Assembly: GCF_031877795.1 (NCBI RefSeq)
Contig: NC_133948.1
Span: 8,726,948 to 8,790,947 of the forward strand
Direction: 5' to 3'
From: Strix aluco
Lineage: Eukaryota > Chordata > Aves > Strigiformes > Strigidae
DNA: 64,000 bases
Position 1 is the first letter of the stretch. Every line of letters starts with the position of its first letter. Below are positions 24,701 through 33,365 of this stretch, piece by piece. The notes under the pieces were generated by a model. It saw only the letters and a program-made list of their open reading frames with translations. It searched no databases and had not been told where the DNA came from. The translations under genes and the position numbers were made by a program.

Positions 24701-27700
24701 CTTGAAACTTGAATTTGGTTCTCATGCCAGATAAATGTCGTAATGAAGACGATGTACGTAGCATGGATGCTAGAAACAAAATTACTCAAGACATGTTGCA
24801 GCCTAAGGTGCGGAGATCTTTTTCAGACGAGGAAGGAAGTTCTGAAGATTTATTGGAATTGTCAGATGTAGACAGTGAATCTTCAGATATCAGGTATGTC
24901 TATTTAAGTTGTGCACTGAATTAGATTATCAGGGGTCTGGAGCCACCTCCCCTATGAGAACAGGCTGAGAGAGTTGGGGTTGTTCAGCCTAGAGAAGAGA
25001 AGGCTCTGGGGAGACCTTAGATTTAGATTAGATATAAGGAAGAAATTCTTTCCTGTGAGGATGGTGAGGCACTGGCACAGGTTGCCCAGAGAAGCTCAGT
25101 GTCAGTGCCTCAGAAGGCAGTGTTCAAGGCCAGGTTGGACAGGGCTTTGAGCAACCTGGTCTAGTGGAAGGTGTCCCTGCCCGTGGCAGGGGTTGGAACT
25201 AGGTGATCTTTAAGGTCCCTTCCAACCCAAACCACTCCATGATATGATTCTATGATATGATATGTTTGAATGCACAAACCTACAAACTGATTTAGTTTCA
25301 CAAAAGCTGTTATTGCTAATAGTGTTTTCATGATCATTGGCAGCATTAATCTTACTTTTGTTTTCAGGTAAGTTCATTCTTGGCAGTAGTTATCTTGGCA
25401 ATTCTGCTGGCCATCCTACTGAACCTTGAGCAGTCAACAACAAATAATTAAAATTAGAACTTCCTAAAAGTCCAGCAAGATTCAGTTTATGACCAACAGT
25501 TCTATCCTGAGTTGTTCAAGAGCCTCACATGAGATGTGTGAAATTACCTTTTCCAGTTACGAATTTTCTGTTGCTTTAGAGAAAACAGAAAACTTTCTGG
25601 CTAAGATCTTGTTAGGAGATGTAACAGTCCATGATGCTATGAGTACAGCTGCAGTGATTGTGCTTTCTTAAGTGTCTGGAATGCTGCTTTCACCAGGTGT
25701 GTGGTACTGAGGCAGCTGATGCTTGACCTAGGGATTCCCAGGCACCAAAATATTTCCTCTTTATTTCCAACAGCAAATGTTTTTTGCTGTGTGTAGAGGG
25801 GGAACAGAAGGACTCTTAATGTAGATAATTATTCCAGCTTTGTTCCTCTCTTTCTTGTTCATCTTGCTTCCAGTCAGACTGCTCTTTTTCTCTTTCCTTT
25901 TTTTTTTAAACTACCTGGGGAATACTACAAAATACAAAGTTTTAATCTGTTACAACTACAGCAGTCTTCCCAGCTGTGATGTACTGAGTTATGTAAACTT
26001 CCATATGTTACTGGATGAAGAAACTCCAAATTTCAATTTTGAAAGTATGACCCACCCTGTCTACCATAGGGATATGAGTTATATTTGCGTTTGTTGGGTG
26101 TGATTTCCTATGACCTTATTTTATTCTTTCAGTCAACCATATATAGTATGCAGACAGTGCCCAGGGTATCGAAGACACTCTGTTCCAACTCTGCCTGGCA
26201 CGGGCCAAGAGACAGAAGCAGGAGAAATGCAAGCACTGGGAGATGCACCATCTACATCTGCCAATTTCCCTGCAGGTCAGTGTCGTGGAATCTTCCCAGT
26301 AGTGCAATACTAAAATTCTACAACTCATACACCTGTTATGAACTAAGCAAGCTCAGTTTCATAGTACTGTGAGAGTATAACCACTGCGCGTTGGTGTCTT
26401 CGCAAATATCATGAGATTTGACCATGGTTTTTCTGTGGCTGTCCAAAATACATTGCTGATGGCTGATAGTTCTTAAACAGTTCTACATATTGAAATATTT
26501 TACACACCTACATAGTTTAAAAGTCTGAATGCTATTTTTCTGCTCTTTTATAGAATCTTTGTAAAAATTATATTGCTTGCTTGTTACTTTCAGATTTTTA
26601 TGTTGCTAGTATTCACTAAGATTCCTAGTCCAGATTGCAATTGTGTACATTGTTCAGTCTATCCTTTTTTCTCTGTTTTACCTCATCCAGCTGTTCAAGA
26701 ATATGTGTGTCCTGCTCAAGGAAGTCATGTAATATGCACCTGCTGCTTTCAGCCAATGCCTGACCGAAGAGCAGAGCGTGAACAGAATCCTCATGTTGCT
26801 CCTCAGCAATGTGTGTATTTTCTTAAAAATTTTTTTTAATCTTGGCTATAGAACTAAATCTCTCCTTATTTTTAATTAAGTTTACTTTGAAGACTGTTCT
26901 ATATTTGAATATTCTTTATCTGGACTCTTGTAGTGATAGCATGAAAGAATCTTCCTTTATAAAATTTGTTATTCCTCTAGAGAATGTATTTTAAATTAGA
27001 AAGTTGTACTTCTTTTTAACCAAGCTTATCAGGGCTCTATTGTTGTTGATTTATAAAATTAATTGTTGAGTTTTGTTGCATGCAGTTCCTTACAGGGGTT
27101 CTCTTTTGTTATTTTACAGGTACAGTTTGTCTGCAACCCTTCTGTCACTTATACTGGGGCTGCACTCGGATGGCATGTTTTGGCTGTTTGGCACCATTCT
27201 GTGGTATTGTGGAATAATCTTTCTTATGCACCTGCTCACTTTGCAATAATGTCTGTCTGTCTTGAACTTTAGGTAATTTAAGAAATATAATAGATTAGTT
27301 CTTAGCACAGTGATGCAAAAGGAAACAAAGGCTCTGTCCTCACATCACAAATATAAAAAATTCTTGAGTGGTATGCATCTTAATTTGGAGAGAATTTAAC
27401 TTCTTGTCTTCATACCATATTGGGCTTGAAAACTACACTTGTTGAGCACAGTGCTTTCATGTATAAAAAGAATTATGGTGTATTTCAGCCTAGTAAGAGA
27501 ATCATACAAATCAATGCAAGAGCTCTGAACAGCTGATGTTAACTGATTAAAATAGAACCTTACCCTCTTAAACATGCAGACTTGTGAAACTCAAAGTATT
27601 AGACATTTTTAAAAACTAAATTAAAATAGTTGAAATTACATGGCTGCAGTTTGAAGCTAATGGAATATGCTTTAATAGTACTGTTAATTTGTGCAGATTA

Positions 27701-30700
27701 GCAGTAGTGTTTGTGCACTAAAGGTGAAATTGTAAAATCACAATGTCTTGTCGCTGATTGCCACTGGAAGTTACATATCACATGCTTTAATGTATGTTGA
27801 ATGCAGTCATTCCCATGGTGCTCACATGAGTCTGTGCATGTTATTTCAGGAAACAGAAGAACCTTCAGAAAATGTGTGAGGGCCATGGGGTTGGGAAAGA
27901 AATAGTAACTTTTCTTCTTCTTGTTCTGATTAGAAATAAATCTTGGTGATAAGTGTTTAGATGGAGTCCTAAATAACAACCACTACGAGTCAGATATCCT
28001 AAAGGTATGTTTAAAAATCATAATGTGTGATGCATAATAATAAATGTACAAAGTTTAAGATGTATTCACTCGTGAAATGATAATGATGTGCTGCCTAACA
28101 GTTACAGTGGCAGCATTATGTCACTTGCAGCACCTGATTCTAAAAGGCACATTTAATGAACCCTGAATGTTCAGCTGGACCAAAATTATCGTTACTGTGT
28201 CTAGATTGGAAGTATTTTGGGGTGATAATTTGACTTTTAGTCTTTGTGTAAGAGGGAGTCATATTCTGGAGATACATTCCATTTAGCATCAGCTCTTCCC
28301 ATACCACCCAAATTAACAACAACAACAAAAAAATCACTTTCATGCAATCCTGATGTTTAATTTCTCCAACACGTATGTCTGACAGGTGCCAAGAAGGACA
28401 AGGTTCTAGACCTAACTTCTGAATTTGACTTTAAATGATGGATAGACACACTGTAGAATTCAGATATGTATGGTTGTTAAATCATAAAAAGATTTTACTC
28501 TCATTAAGTATTTCTTAGGGAAGTCAGTTTCTACAGCCTAAAGTATAACATCCAAAATATTAATTAAGAGAAAAATAATTAAGTAAAATATACCAGGAAA
28601 ACAAGGCTTGTTAAATATTTTTTTCCCATACAAGTTAAAGGAAAATACTTTGTCCATACCATAATGGGGTTATCTACATTAGGTAAACTGTATGAAGTCT
28701 TGATTTAAGGTAAATGAGAGTGTGACTGACATGATTCTGTTTGAATTCTTTTGGCAAAATGAGGATCTTCTGAAAAAAAGATACTGAGTGGACAGTTTTA
28801 TTGATGATACAAAAGTATCATGCTAATTAAGTTAAAGATACTTAATTTTTACCTGTAATCAGCAGCAACCCATTTTGAAAACCTAGTTAGATCTAGATTT
28901 GGAAATATTTGAGTGTAAATGTCTTGGTAACTCTAATGTTGGGGATTTTTCTAGATTAAACACTTACGTTACTCTTTTCAGGATTACCTGGCATCCAGGG
29001 GTTTGACATGGAAAAATATGTTAAACGAAAGTCTCTTAGCTCTTCAAAGAGGAGTTTTTATGTTGTCAGGTATGTGTTATGTTCATTTTTGTACATGTAT
29101 AGCTCCTTGTCTATATATAACTCAGTAATATTATCAAGAGGTTTGAAGTTCTGTGTACATAACCAGTGCCATCATGAAATTTTTGTTAAATCTGATTTCT
29201 CAAGCCTTACACTGACATTCTGTACCAACTGGTTTTCTCCCCAGATTACAGAATTACTGGGAACACAGTGCTTTGCTACTGTTGTGGCCTTCGCAGCTTT
29301 CGAGAACTTGCCTACCAGTACAGGCAGAATATTCCTGTTGCTGAATTGCCAGGTGGGGATTGCTTTGCACAGTAAGGGGGAAAAGTCATTTAAAGAGTTA
29401 GTCAGTTTTATCCTTGTATCCTTGGGTTTTTTGGCACCTTCGTGTAGCCCAGTGCAAATTTCTTTGCAGGGCTAATATGCTGATTGCTTTACTTGTCAGG
29501 TGAAAAATTTGTGTATAGTTATTGTCAGACTCCCTAATGGAATCTTTTCTTTCAGTATGATTTCTCATTTGTGGAATAAATATATCTGCATAGTGAAAAG
29601 AGGAATTCAGTAAAATCCAGAATATAGTCAACAGGAACTCATTGCTGTAGTTTAATTTATTTTCCCATTTAAATACAGCAAATGATGCACCTCCTGAACA
29701 ATTTCACATTTTACCAGCTTTCAACTAGGAACAAGAATGTTTTCATAAATTAATTCTAAATCTGTTTGCATTTACAGTTTTAGTATAAAATAGCATGCAA
29801 GCAACTGTGCCTCCTTCAATCCTAAATCTGTTGGGAACAGAAGCTCTTCCAACAGTCTACTTTTAAATGTTACTTTTGTCCATCTAGTTCCTGTTGTTAG
29901 CAACAGCTTCCCTGTCTTTAACTCTTGAGATCTCTGCTTCTGCTGCTGTGCATAATGAGAGACAGTCAGTCTACCTTGTTTCTCCTTAGTACTGCTTTTC
30001 ATTTTAGTGTAATGGCCTGCTAGTCAGCTGAGTTAATATATGTAAAAGTGGGGAAAGAACAACACACTCTGCCCAAATTAATAATTTTTTCTTTCATATG
30101 GAAATGTATCTAGATATATGCCTAGTGTCTTAAACTATGAAGTCCATCTCTGTTAAATGAAATGGTAAAATTTCATTTGACAGCACTGAGAACCAAATCC
30201 CTTCATTGTAAGTCTGTGTGAGCCTGATATTCAGAATGATTTTTTTTTTTGTCCTTTACTAAGTGTTTGCTTTGTTTCTAGAAAGGTGAACCAATATAGT
30301 TTACAATCATTCTTGCCAATCGTGTCTTGTTTCTCTACAAAGCCTGTTCTGATGAGTAACCACCATGAGCAGTGTCTTAATAATCTACATCACCTTATTT
30401 AATGACTTCTGTAATGAATGTAGAATTTCATTTTCTCTTTTTGTAGTGACTGTCACATCACGTCCTGATTGCTACTGGGGGCGCAACTGTCGAACTCAGG
30501 TCAAAGCACATCATGCCATGTAAGTTATACAATTCAGAAAGTGGTTTGGGGTTTTGTTTCTTTAAAAAAGCAAACAACAAACTACAAAAAAACAACCTTT
30601 GAAGTGCCAGAAATTGCGTGAGTAACACTGTTGCAGCATAAGGAAAATTGGGTGAGCTTTGGGGGTGTTTTTTGTCGTTTTGTTTTTTGAAACGAGCCCT

Positions 30701-32791
30701 TCGTGCATGTCAGAAGGGCACCGCTAGCACTTGTAAGTTGATGCAACCCATTGCTGACACTTCTTGCATGTTGTTTTCCACCCACAGCTCTCCTTCGTTC
30801 CTTACGCTGAAGCAGCTTCTCATTTGCTCCTGTCTGGGTGCTTCTTAAAAACACTGTATATATGATAATTAACCCTGTGCAATTTCCACTTGAAACTATG
30901 CGAGACCTTTCTAGTGAAGTGCAACATACTTTGAAGGGGGAAAACTTGGTGGGAATAATTTGCAACAAGAGAAGCAAGAGAAGTTTGGAACATGTAACAT
31001 TAGGAACCTGGTGTGGCTTAAAAGTTCCTGGTTTTGGAGGAGTTTCTAGGTCTTATGCCTCTGACCCAAGCAATTTGGCTTATGGTGAAAATGAAATACT
31101 GAGCCTGTAAAGAGATTAACCCTCTACTTCTTAAGTGTTTTAATACATCTAGGGGACATGGACTCCTGGTATCTGGTCATTCATGAGAAATGTCCATCCA
31201 AAATAAATTAAGGTCCTTGATTAAAAAAAAAAATCAAGGCCACTGATAACCAATGCAATTTCATTCATTCATGTACGTGTGGTAAGACAAATATTAAAGA
31301 TTTGTAAAACAAAACAAAAATAATCTACTGAAGAGCTAACTGATTCCAGGGACAGTAAAAATATCCTTCTTGCTTTATGAATAATTCTCTAAATTCTCAG
31401 TGCAATTTAGGATAGAGGAGCTGTTACCCTTTATTGAGAAATTGCTTTAATGAATAGTAGATTCTGCAGTATCTTTCTAATACTGCAATGAACATACACA
31501 CTTAGCATAATTCCTTTAATATTTAAGGTACTATGGGTTGCAAATAACCAGACTGTACAGCTCAAGCAAGCAGATCATAAGAAAGATTTGTAAAATATTC
31601 ATCCCCTGTGTCTTACAAATTCAGAGGGTTTTGTCAAATAACTTAAAAAAAAATAATTTGGGATTTAAGTTGCAAATGTAATTCAAAGTACCACTGCTAT
31701 CTGTAACTTCACGTTACAGGACTGTCTGTGTTCCCAGAGGAGATTTTGTTCTGAAATGTTAGAGAGTTAATTCAGTATCAAAGTACTCACCAGTTGTCTT
31801 TGTTCATATTGTGGTGCATAATTCCACCTAGAATAGAAATAACTCGGGGTTCTTCTCCTTTTTTCTTCTCCTTTTTTCTTTCATGCATTAGCTGTTCCTA
31901 GAACTTTACTGGATGCTGCTCTTAGTTCCTAAAATCCATAAAAGTATAATCCATAAAACCTCCTAGATAACCAGTTACGGGTTTCTTTTGTTGAGCTAAA
32001 CTGTTTTGCGAAGTAGTTTGGTTATGTAAGCAAGGTTTCTTATTCATGGTCTCTTCTGCATCATCTCTTCCACATATGTACATATATACACACTCAACAC
32101 ACCAACTCCTGTTTCAGTTATGTATCAGGGGATGCATAACCCAAGTAAGAGAAAAACAAAGAATAAATAGTGAGATGTTTTTGAGAATTGGAAAGAAGTG
32201 CCTCATACAAAATTGTGTTGTCTATTTAAGTCATGAAGACAGGATTGCCATTCCCATAAAACCTAAATAATGCAGAATGAGAAAAACTTCTTTTCAGAAG
32301 ATTCTAAGCCAGTGAAAGGACATGTTTATGTTGAAATGTATCATTAGCTTGGTTAATTCTAGTTCCTAGTGACTTGTGTGATGCTGTCTACTAAAAATTA
32401 CTAGTGTCTCACAGGGCAAAATTAACTTACTGGTTCCTGTTTTAATTGCCTTCTGGGTTTGAAGTATATGCAGAAGTATAGAGGAATGCATTTAGTAACA
32501 GGTTTTCTGCATGCATAATAAAACTAACAAGGGTTAGGCAGGAGAGATGTTGAAAATCCTGTTACAGATAACATGGTAGTAGAGTACAATCTAAACAGGT
32601 TTTGAAAAACAGCTATGTTAGTGTGTAAATGTTCTGCTTTAAACTGTTTAACATTTAAATTATCCTGTGAAAGATGCTGACTCTTTTTTGTTGCCTGACT
32701 TCTGAGAACTTTGTTATATTTTAATACTTTTTGGTTTTTTTATTTCAGGAAATTCAATCACATTTGTGAACAAACACGATTCAAGAACTGA
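9625..32791 (+). CDS. CHFR: CHFR, E3 ubiquitin ligase with FHA and RING domains (whole gene, 17 coding exons)
   Basis: CHFR delays entry into metaphase under microtubule stress. It ubiquitinates mitotic regulators such as PLK1 and Aurora A and binds poly(ADP-ribose) in the nucleus (family knowledge). Joined coding exons: 9625-9760, 11589-11688, 18826-18935, 21350-21409, 21560-21772, 22762-22977, 23590-23746, 23990-24144, 24731-24893, 26133-26275, 26691-26810, 27120-27203, 27934-28004, 28982-29069, 29245-29352, 30447-30519, 32749-32791; 2,040 bases, 679 residues, close to human CHFR (about 664). Domains: FHA about 31-108; Ser/Thr-rich linker about 125-315; C3HC4 RING with C319, C322, C335, H337, C340, C343, C354, C357; acidic Ser segment ([15 protein letters not shown]) after the RING; Cys-rich region about 440-630; PBZ finger C650, C656, H664, H670. 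All junctions are in phase. Introns 6 and 8 use GC donors; the other introns are GT-AG. No frameshift or premature stop was seen. Confidence 0.97.
9761..11588 (+). other. CHFR intron 1 (of coding region)
   Basis: GT-AG intron of 1.8 kb. It is AT-rich and contains a G-run at about 11337-11347. I see no gene or recognisable repeat in it. Confidence 0.85.
11589..11688 (+). CDS. CHFR: CHFR coding exon 2 (FHA core)
   Basis: This exon encodes residues [19 protein letters not shown] and the following strand to EDTS. It holds the phosphopeptide-binding S-G-D-H loop of the FHA fold. Acceptor TTTTTAAG, donor AAG|GTTGGT; it ends with two bases of a Ser codon completed in exon 3. Confidence 0.95.
13268..14250 (-). 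mobile_element. CR1-type LINE fragment, minus strand, old
   Basis: The left end resembles an avian CR1 3' terminus read in reverse (GGATTATTCAGGTTGGAGAA followed by GACCTCAAGAAG), and the right part matches the typical reverse CR1 body, with TTGGTGTCATCCACAAGCTT and GGTCCCTGGATAGATCCCTGG-like phrases that correspond to the element's coding 3' region. It is diverged and contains a T20 tract (13457-13476). It is about 1 kb, 5'-truncated and non-functional. Boundaries are approximate because they rest on recall of CR1 consensus features. Confidence 0.75.
13457..13476. repeat. T20 homopolymer inside the CR1 fragment
   Basis: Twenty consecutive T interrupting the minus-strand CR1 copy. It probably arose by later insertion or expansion. 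Confidence 0.85.
18826..18935 (+). CDS. CHFR: CHFR coding exon 3 (FHA C-terminal strands)
   Basis: Encodes [15 protein letters not shown] and then [18 protein letters not shown]. The T-N-G-T turn is the FHA consensus. Acceptor CTTTACAG, donor AATA|GTAAGT. Confidence 0.96.
18936..21349 (+). other. CHFR intron 3
   Basis: AT-rich GT-AG intron of 2.4 kb. I see no repeat family or gene in it. Confidence 0.85.
21350..21409 (+). CDS. CHFR: CHFR coding exon 4
   Basis: Encodes [19 protein letters not shown], the short segment after the FHA domain; the VAYLYESL motif is characteristic of CHFR. Acceptor CTCTTTCAG, donor GTAG|GTAAGG. Confidence 0.95.
21560..21772 (+). CDS. CHFR: CHFR coding exon 5 (Ser/Thr-rich linker)
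   Basis: Low-complexity Ser/Thr-rich linker containing [14 protein letters not shown], a block shared with mammalian CHFR. Intrinsically disordered by composition. Acceptor CAATTGTAG, donor ATCTG|GTAAGA. Confidence 0.94.
21773..22761 (+). other. CHFR intron 5
   Basis: GT-AG intron of about 1 kb with a T-run near 22,700-22,713. I see no other feature in it. Confidence 0.85.
22762..22977 (+). CDS. CHFR: CHFR coding exon 6 (linker, ends at a GC donor)
   Basis: The acceptor is TTATTTTTCAG. The frame runs through an acidic, Lys-rich linker to [10 protein letters not shown], which aligns with the mammalian LEPVKKK block. No GT donor preserves both this block and the frame. The only junction that fits is GGAG|GCTAGT at 22977/22978, a GC donor, which joins G to AT of exon 7 to give KGDEDARP. 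Reading on into the intron meets TAG at once (22980-22982). An upstream GT donor near 22944 would stay in frame but delete the conserved block. Confidence 0.88.
22978..23589 (+). other. CHFR intron 6, GC-AG
   Basis: Begins GCTAGT and ends TTTGTAG. Contains a CAC/poly-C tract (about 23306-23330) followed at once by ACAG (23331-23334), which looks like a strong but unused splice acceptor. Confidence 0.82.
23306..23330. repeat. (CAC)n plus C12 tract
   Basis: Five to six CAC/ACC triplets run into twelve C (23319-23330), followed by ACAG. It is a pyrimidine-rich simple repeat that may be length-variable. Confidence 0.85.
23590..23746 (+). CDS. CHFR: CHFR coding exon 7 (start of the RING)
   Basis: Encodes the end of the linker and [20 protein letters not shown], with the first RING ligands C319 and C322. 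Acceptor TCTTTGTAG, donor TAAG|GTATGT. The RING is split by the following intron, as the frame requires (AG plus T gives Ser331). Confidence 0.96.
23990..24144 (+). CDS. CHFR: CHFR coding exon 8 (rest of the RING, ends at a GC donor)
   Basis: Encodes C335-M-H337, then C340, C343, C354 and C357, completing a C3HC4 RING, the E2-binding module, and then [16 protein letters not shown] and EAYLIQHP. The 3' junction is CCAG|GCAAGT at 24144/24145, a perfect GC-donor consensus. It gives QHP-D-K on joining to exon 9, as in other CHFR proteins. The nearby GT at 24149 would create a stop straight after the junction. Confidence 0.93.
24145..24730 (+). other. CHFR intron 8, GC-AG
   Basis: Begins GCAAGT and ends TGCCAG. 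Retention would add about 18 residues ([11 protein letters not shown]...) and stop at 24198-24200, leaving a FHA-plus-RING protein. Confidence 0.88.
24731..24893 (+). CDS. CHFR: CHFR coding exon 9 (acidic Ser-rich segment)
   Basis: Encodes [20 protein letters not shown] then [16 protein letters not shown], nearly invariant in vertebrate CHFR. The acidic serines look like casein-kinase-type sites (inference). Acceptor CATGCCAG, donor TCAG|GTATGT. Confidence 0.96.
24894..26132 (+). other. CHFR intron 9
   Basis: GT-AG intron of 1.2 kb. Apart from the CR1 fragment at its 5' end, I see only AT-rich sequence and T-runs. Confidence 0.85.
24930..25262 (+). mobile_element. CR1 LINE 3' fragment, plus strand
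   Basis: The sequence runs from GGAGCCACCTCCCCTATGAG through the phrases AGGAAGAAATTCTTTCC and GGCACTGGCACAGGTTGCCC to GATCTTTAAGGTCCC and TTCCAACCCAAACCA, ending in ATTCTATGA-like 3' repeats. This is the canonical 3' UTR of avian CR1. It is 5'-truncated to about 330 bases, non-coding, and in the same orientation as CHFR. It starts about 37 bases inside intron 9. Confidence 0.95.
26133..26275 (+). CDS. CHFR: CHFR coding exon 10 (start of the Cys-rich region)
   Basis: Encodes [15 protein letters not shown], then a variable linker, then [15 protein letters not shown]. Acceptor TCTTTCAG, donor GCAG|GTCAGT. Confidence 0.94.
26691..26810 (+). CDS. CHFR: CHFR coding exon 11 (Cys-rich region)
   Basis: Encodes [20 protein letters not shown] then [19 protein letters not shown], with paired cysteines typical of the CHFR substrate-binding region. 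The donor CAAT|GTGTGT is weak but is the one that keeps frame with exon 12. Confidence 0.94.
27120..27203 (+). CDS. CHFR: CHFR coding exon 12 (Cys-rich region)
   Basis: Encodes [18 protein letters not shown] then [10 protein letters not shown], seven or more cysteines in a zinc-binding pattern. Acceptor ATTTTACAG, donor TGTG|GTATTG. Confidence 0.95.
27204..27933 (+). other. CHFR intron 12
   Basis: AT-rich GT-AG intron of 0.7 kb with nothing further recognisable. Confidence 0.85.
27934..28004 (+). CDS. CHFR: CHFR coding exon 13
   Basis: Encodes [20 protein letters not shown] and DILK. Acceptor TCTGATTAG, donor AAAG|GTATGT, phase 0 at its 3' end. Confidence 0.95.
28005..28981 (+). other. CHFR intron 13
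   Basis: AT-rich GT-AG intron of about 1 kb with no repeat or gene recognised. Confidence 0.85.
28982..29069 (+). CDS. CHFR: CHFR coding exon 14
   Basis: Encodes [20 protein letters not shown] and LQRGVFMLS, matching the CHFR C-terminal helical segment. Acceptor TCTTTTCAG, donor TCAG|GTATGT. Confidence 0.95.
29245..29352 (+). CDS. CHFR: CHFR coding exon 15
   Basis: Encodes [19 protein letters not shown], then [17 protein letters not shown], including the C-Y-C-C cluster. Acceptor CTCCCCAG, donor CCAG|GTGGGG. Confidence 0.95.
29353..30446 (+). other. CHFR intron 15
   Basis: AT-rich GT-AG intron of 1.1 kb with no gene or repeat recognised. Confidence 0.85.
30447..30519 (+). CDS. CHFR: CHFR coding exon 16 (PBZ zinc finger, first part)
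   Basis: Encodes [20 protein letters not shown] then AHHA. R647-x-x-C650, G653 and C656 followed by H664 fit the PBZ consensus for poly(ADP-ribose) binding. Acceptor TTTTTGTAG, donor CCAT|GTAAGT. Confidence 0.95.
30520..32748 (+). other. CHFR intron 16
   Basis: GT-AG intron of 2.2 kb that splits the PBZ finger. It has a duplicated pyrimidine block near 31850-31877 and is otherwise plain AT-rich DNA. Confidence 0.85.
32749..32791 (+). CDS. CHFR: CHFR coding exon 17 (PBZ end and stop)
   Basis: Encodes [14 protein letters not shown] and TGA, identical in form to the known CHFR C-terminus. H670 is the last PBZ ligand. Acceptor TTATTTCAG. Confidence 0.96.
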
Positions 32792-33365
32792 ATACTTGTA
32801 GTCTGTAGAGAGGGGACAAAAACCTGTTAACACTGCTTGTACAGTTTAAGGTTTCAGGGGATCTTCTCAGTTGCCCCATAGCAGGGAATCAATAACTTTT
32901 GCATCAGGTAATCTGGTGCGAACTTTTTAATTTGTAGAATTTTACAGCTGTACACAAATAAGGTAGATTTTTTTTTTTCCAACAAAGTCCAGCAAGCATT
33001 GCATTCCATCCTCACGACTACAGTGTCCCTGTGTCACTTCAGTGAAGAACAGAAACAGAAATCACACACGCAAAAACCAGCCATATCTTGGGAAGACCTA
33101 AGAATAAGGAGTGTATTTGCACTACTTGTGAAGAAACTAAGAAAAATCCTTAGACTTAAAATAGAAATGTTTTGTAAAAGTATCTGATGGATATTTCAAG
33201 AGCCATTAATATTTAAGAAGGAAATTGTCAGTGTATATTTGTAACTGCATTTTGCGGTAGTCTGATGTTTTGTCACTACCTGTTGCATTTGGGCTAGAAA
33301 CTATGTTAATATTCACTTTTTAAAAAAATAATTCCGTCCATTAAACAGCTGTTTCAACTTAAAGC
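32792..33365 (+). other. CHFR: CHFR 3' UTR (minimum extent)
   Basis: The exon continues past TGA without coding potential. The first canonical-type poly(A) signal is ATTAAA at 33340-33345, so a short form could end near 33,360. Later signals (AATAAA at 35125-35130 and 35881-35886) would allow a much longer 3' UTR. Which is used cannot be told from sequence alone. Confidence 0.5.

Noticed and set aside
25230-25262. ATGATATG-like short tandem repeat near 25,240
   Set aside because: Not an independent satellite; it is the normal 3' terminal repeat of the CR1 element.
29008-29475. 155-codon plus-strand frame over CHFR exons 14-15
   Set aside because: It is in a different frame from CHFR exon 14 (it reads MEKYVKRKS where the gene reads TWKNMLNES) and runs through intron; a shadow of the real exons.
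30582-30977. 131-codon minus-strand frame in CHFR intron 16
   Set aside because: No known similarity; overlapped by open frames on the plus strand; no splice context. A chance frame in intron DNA.
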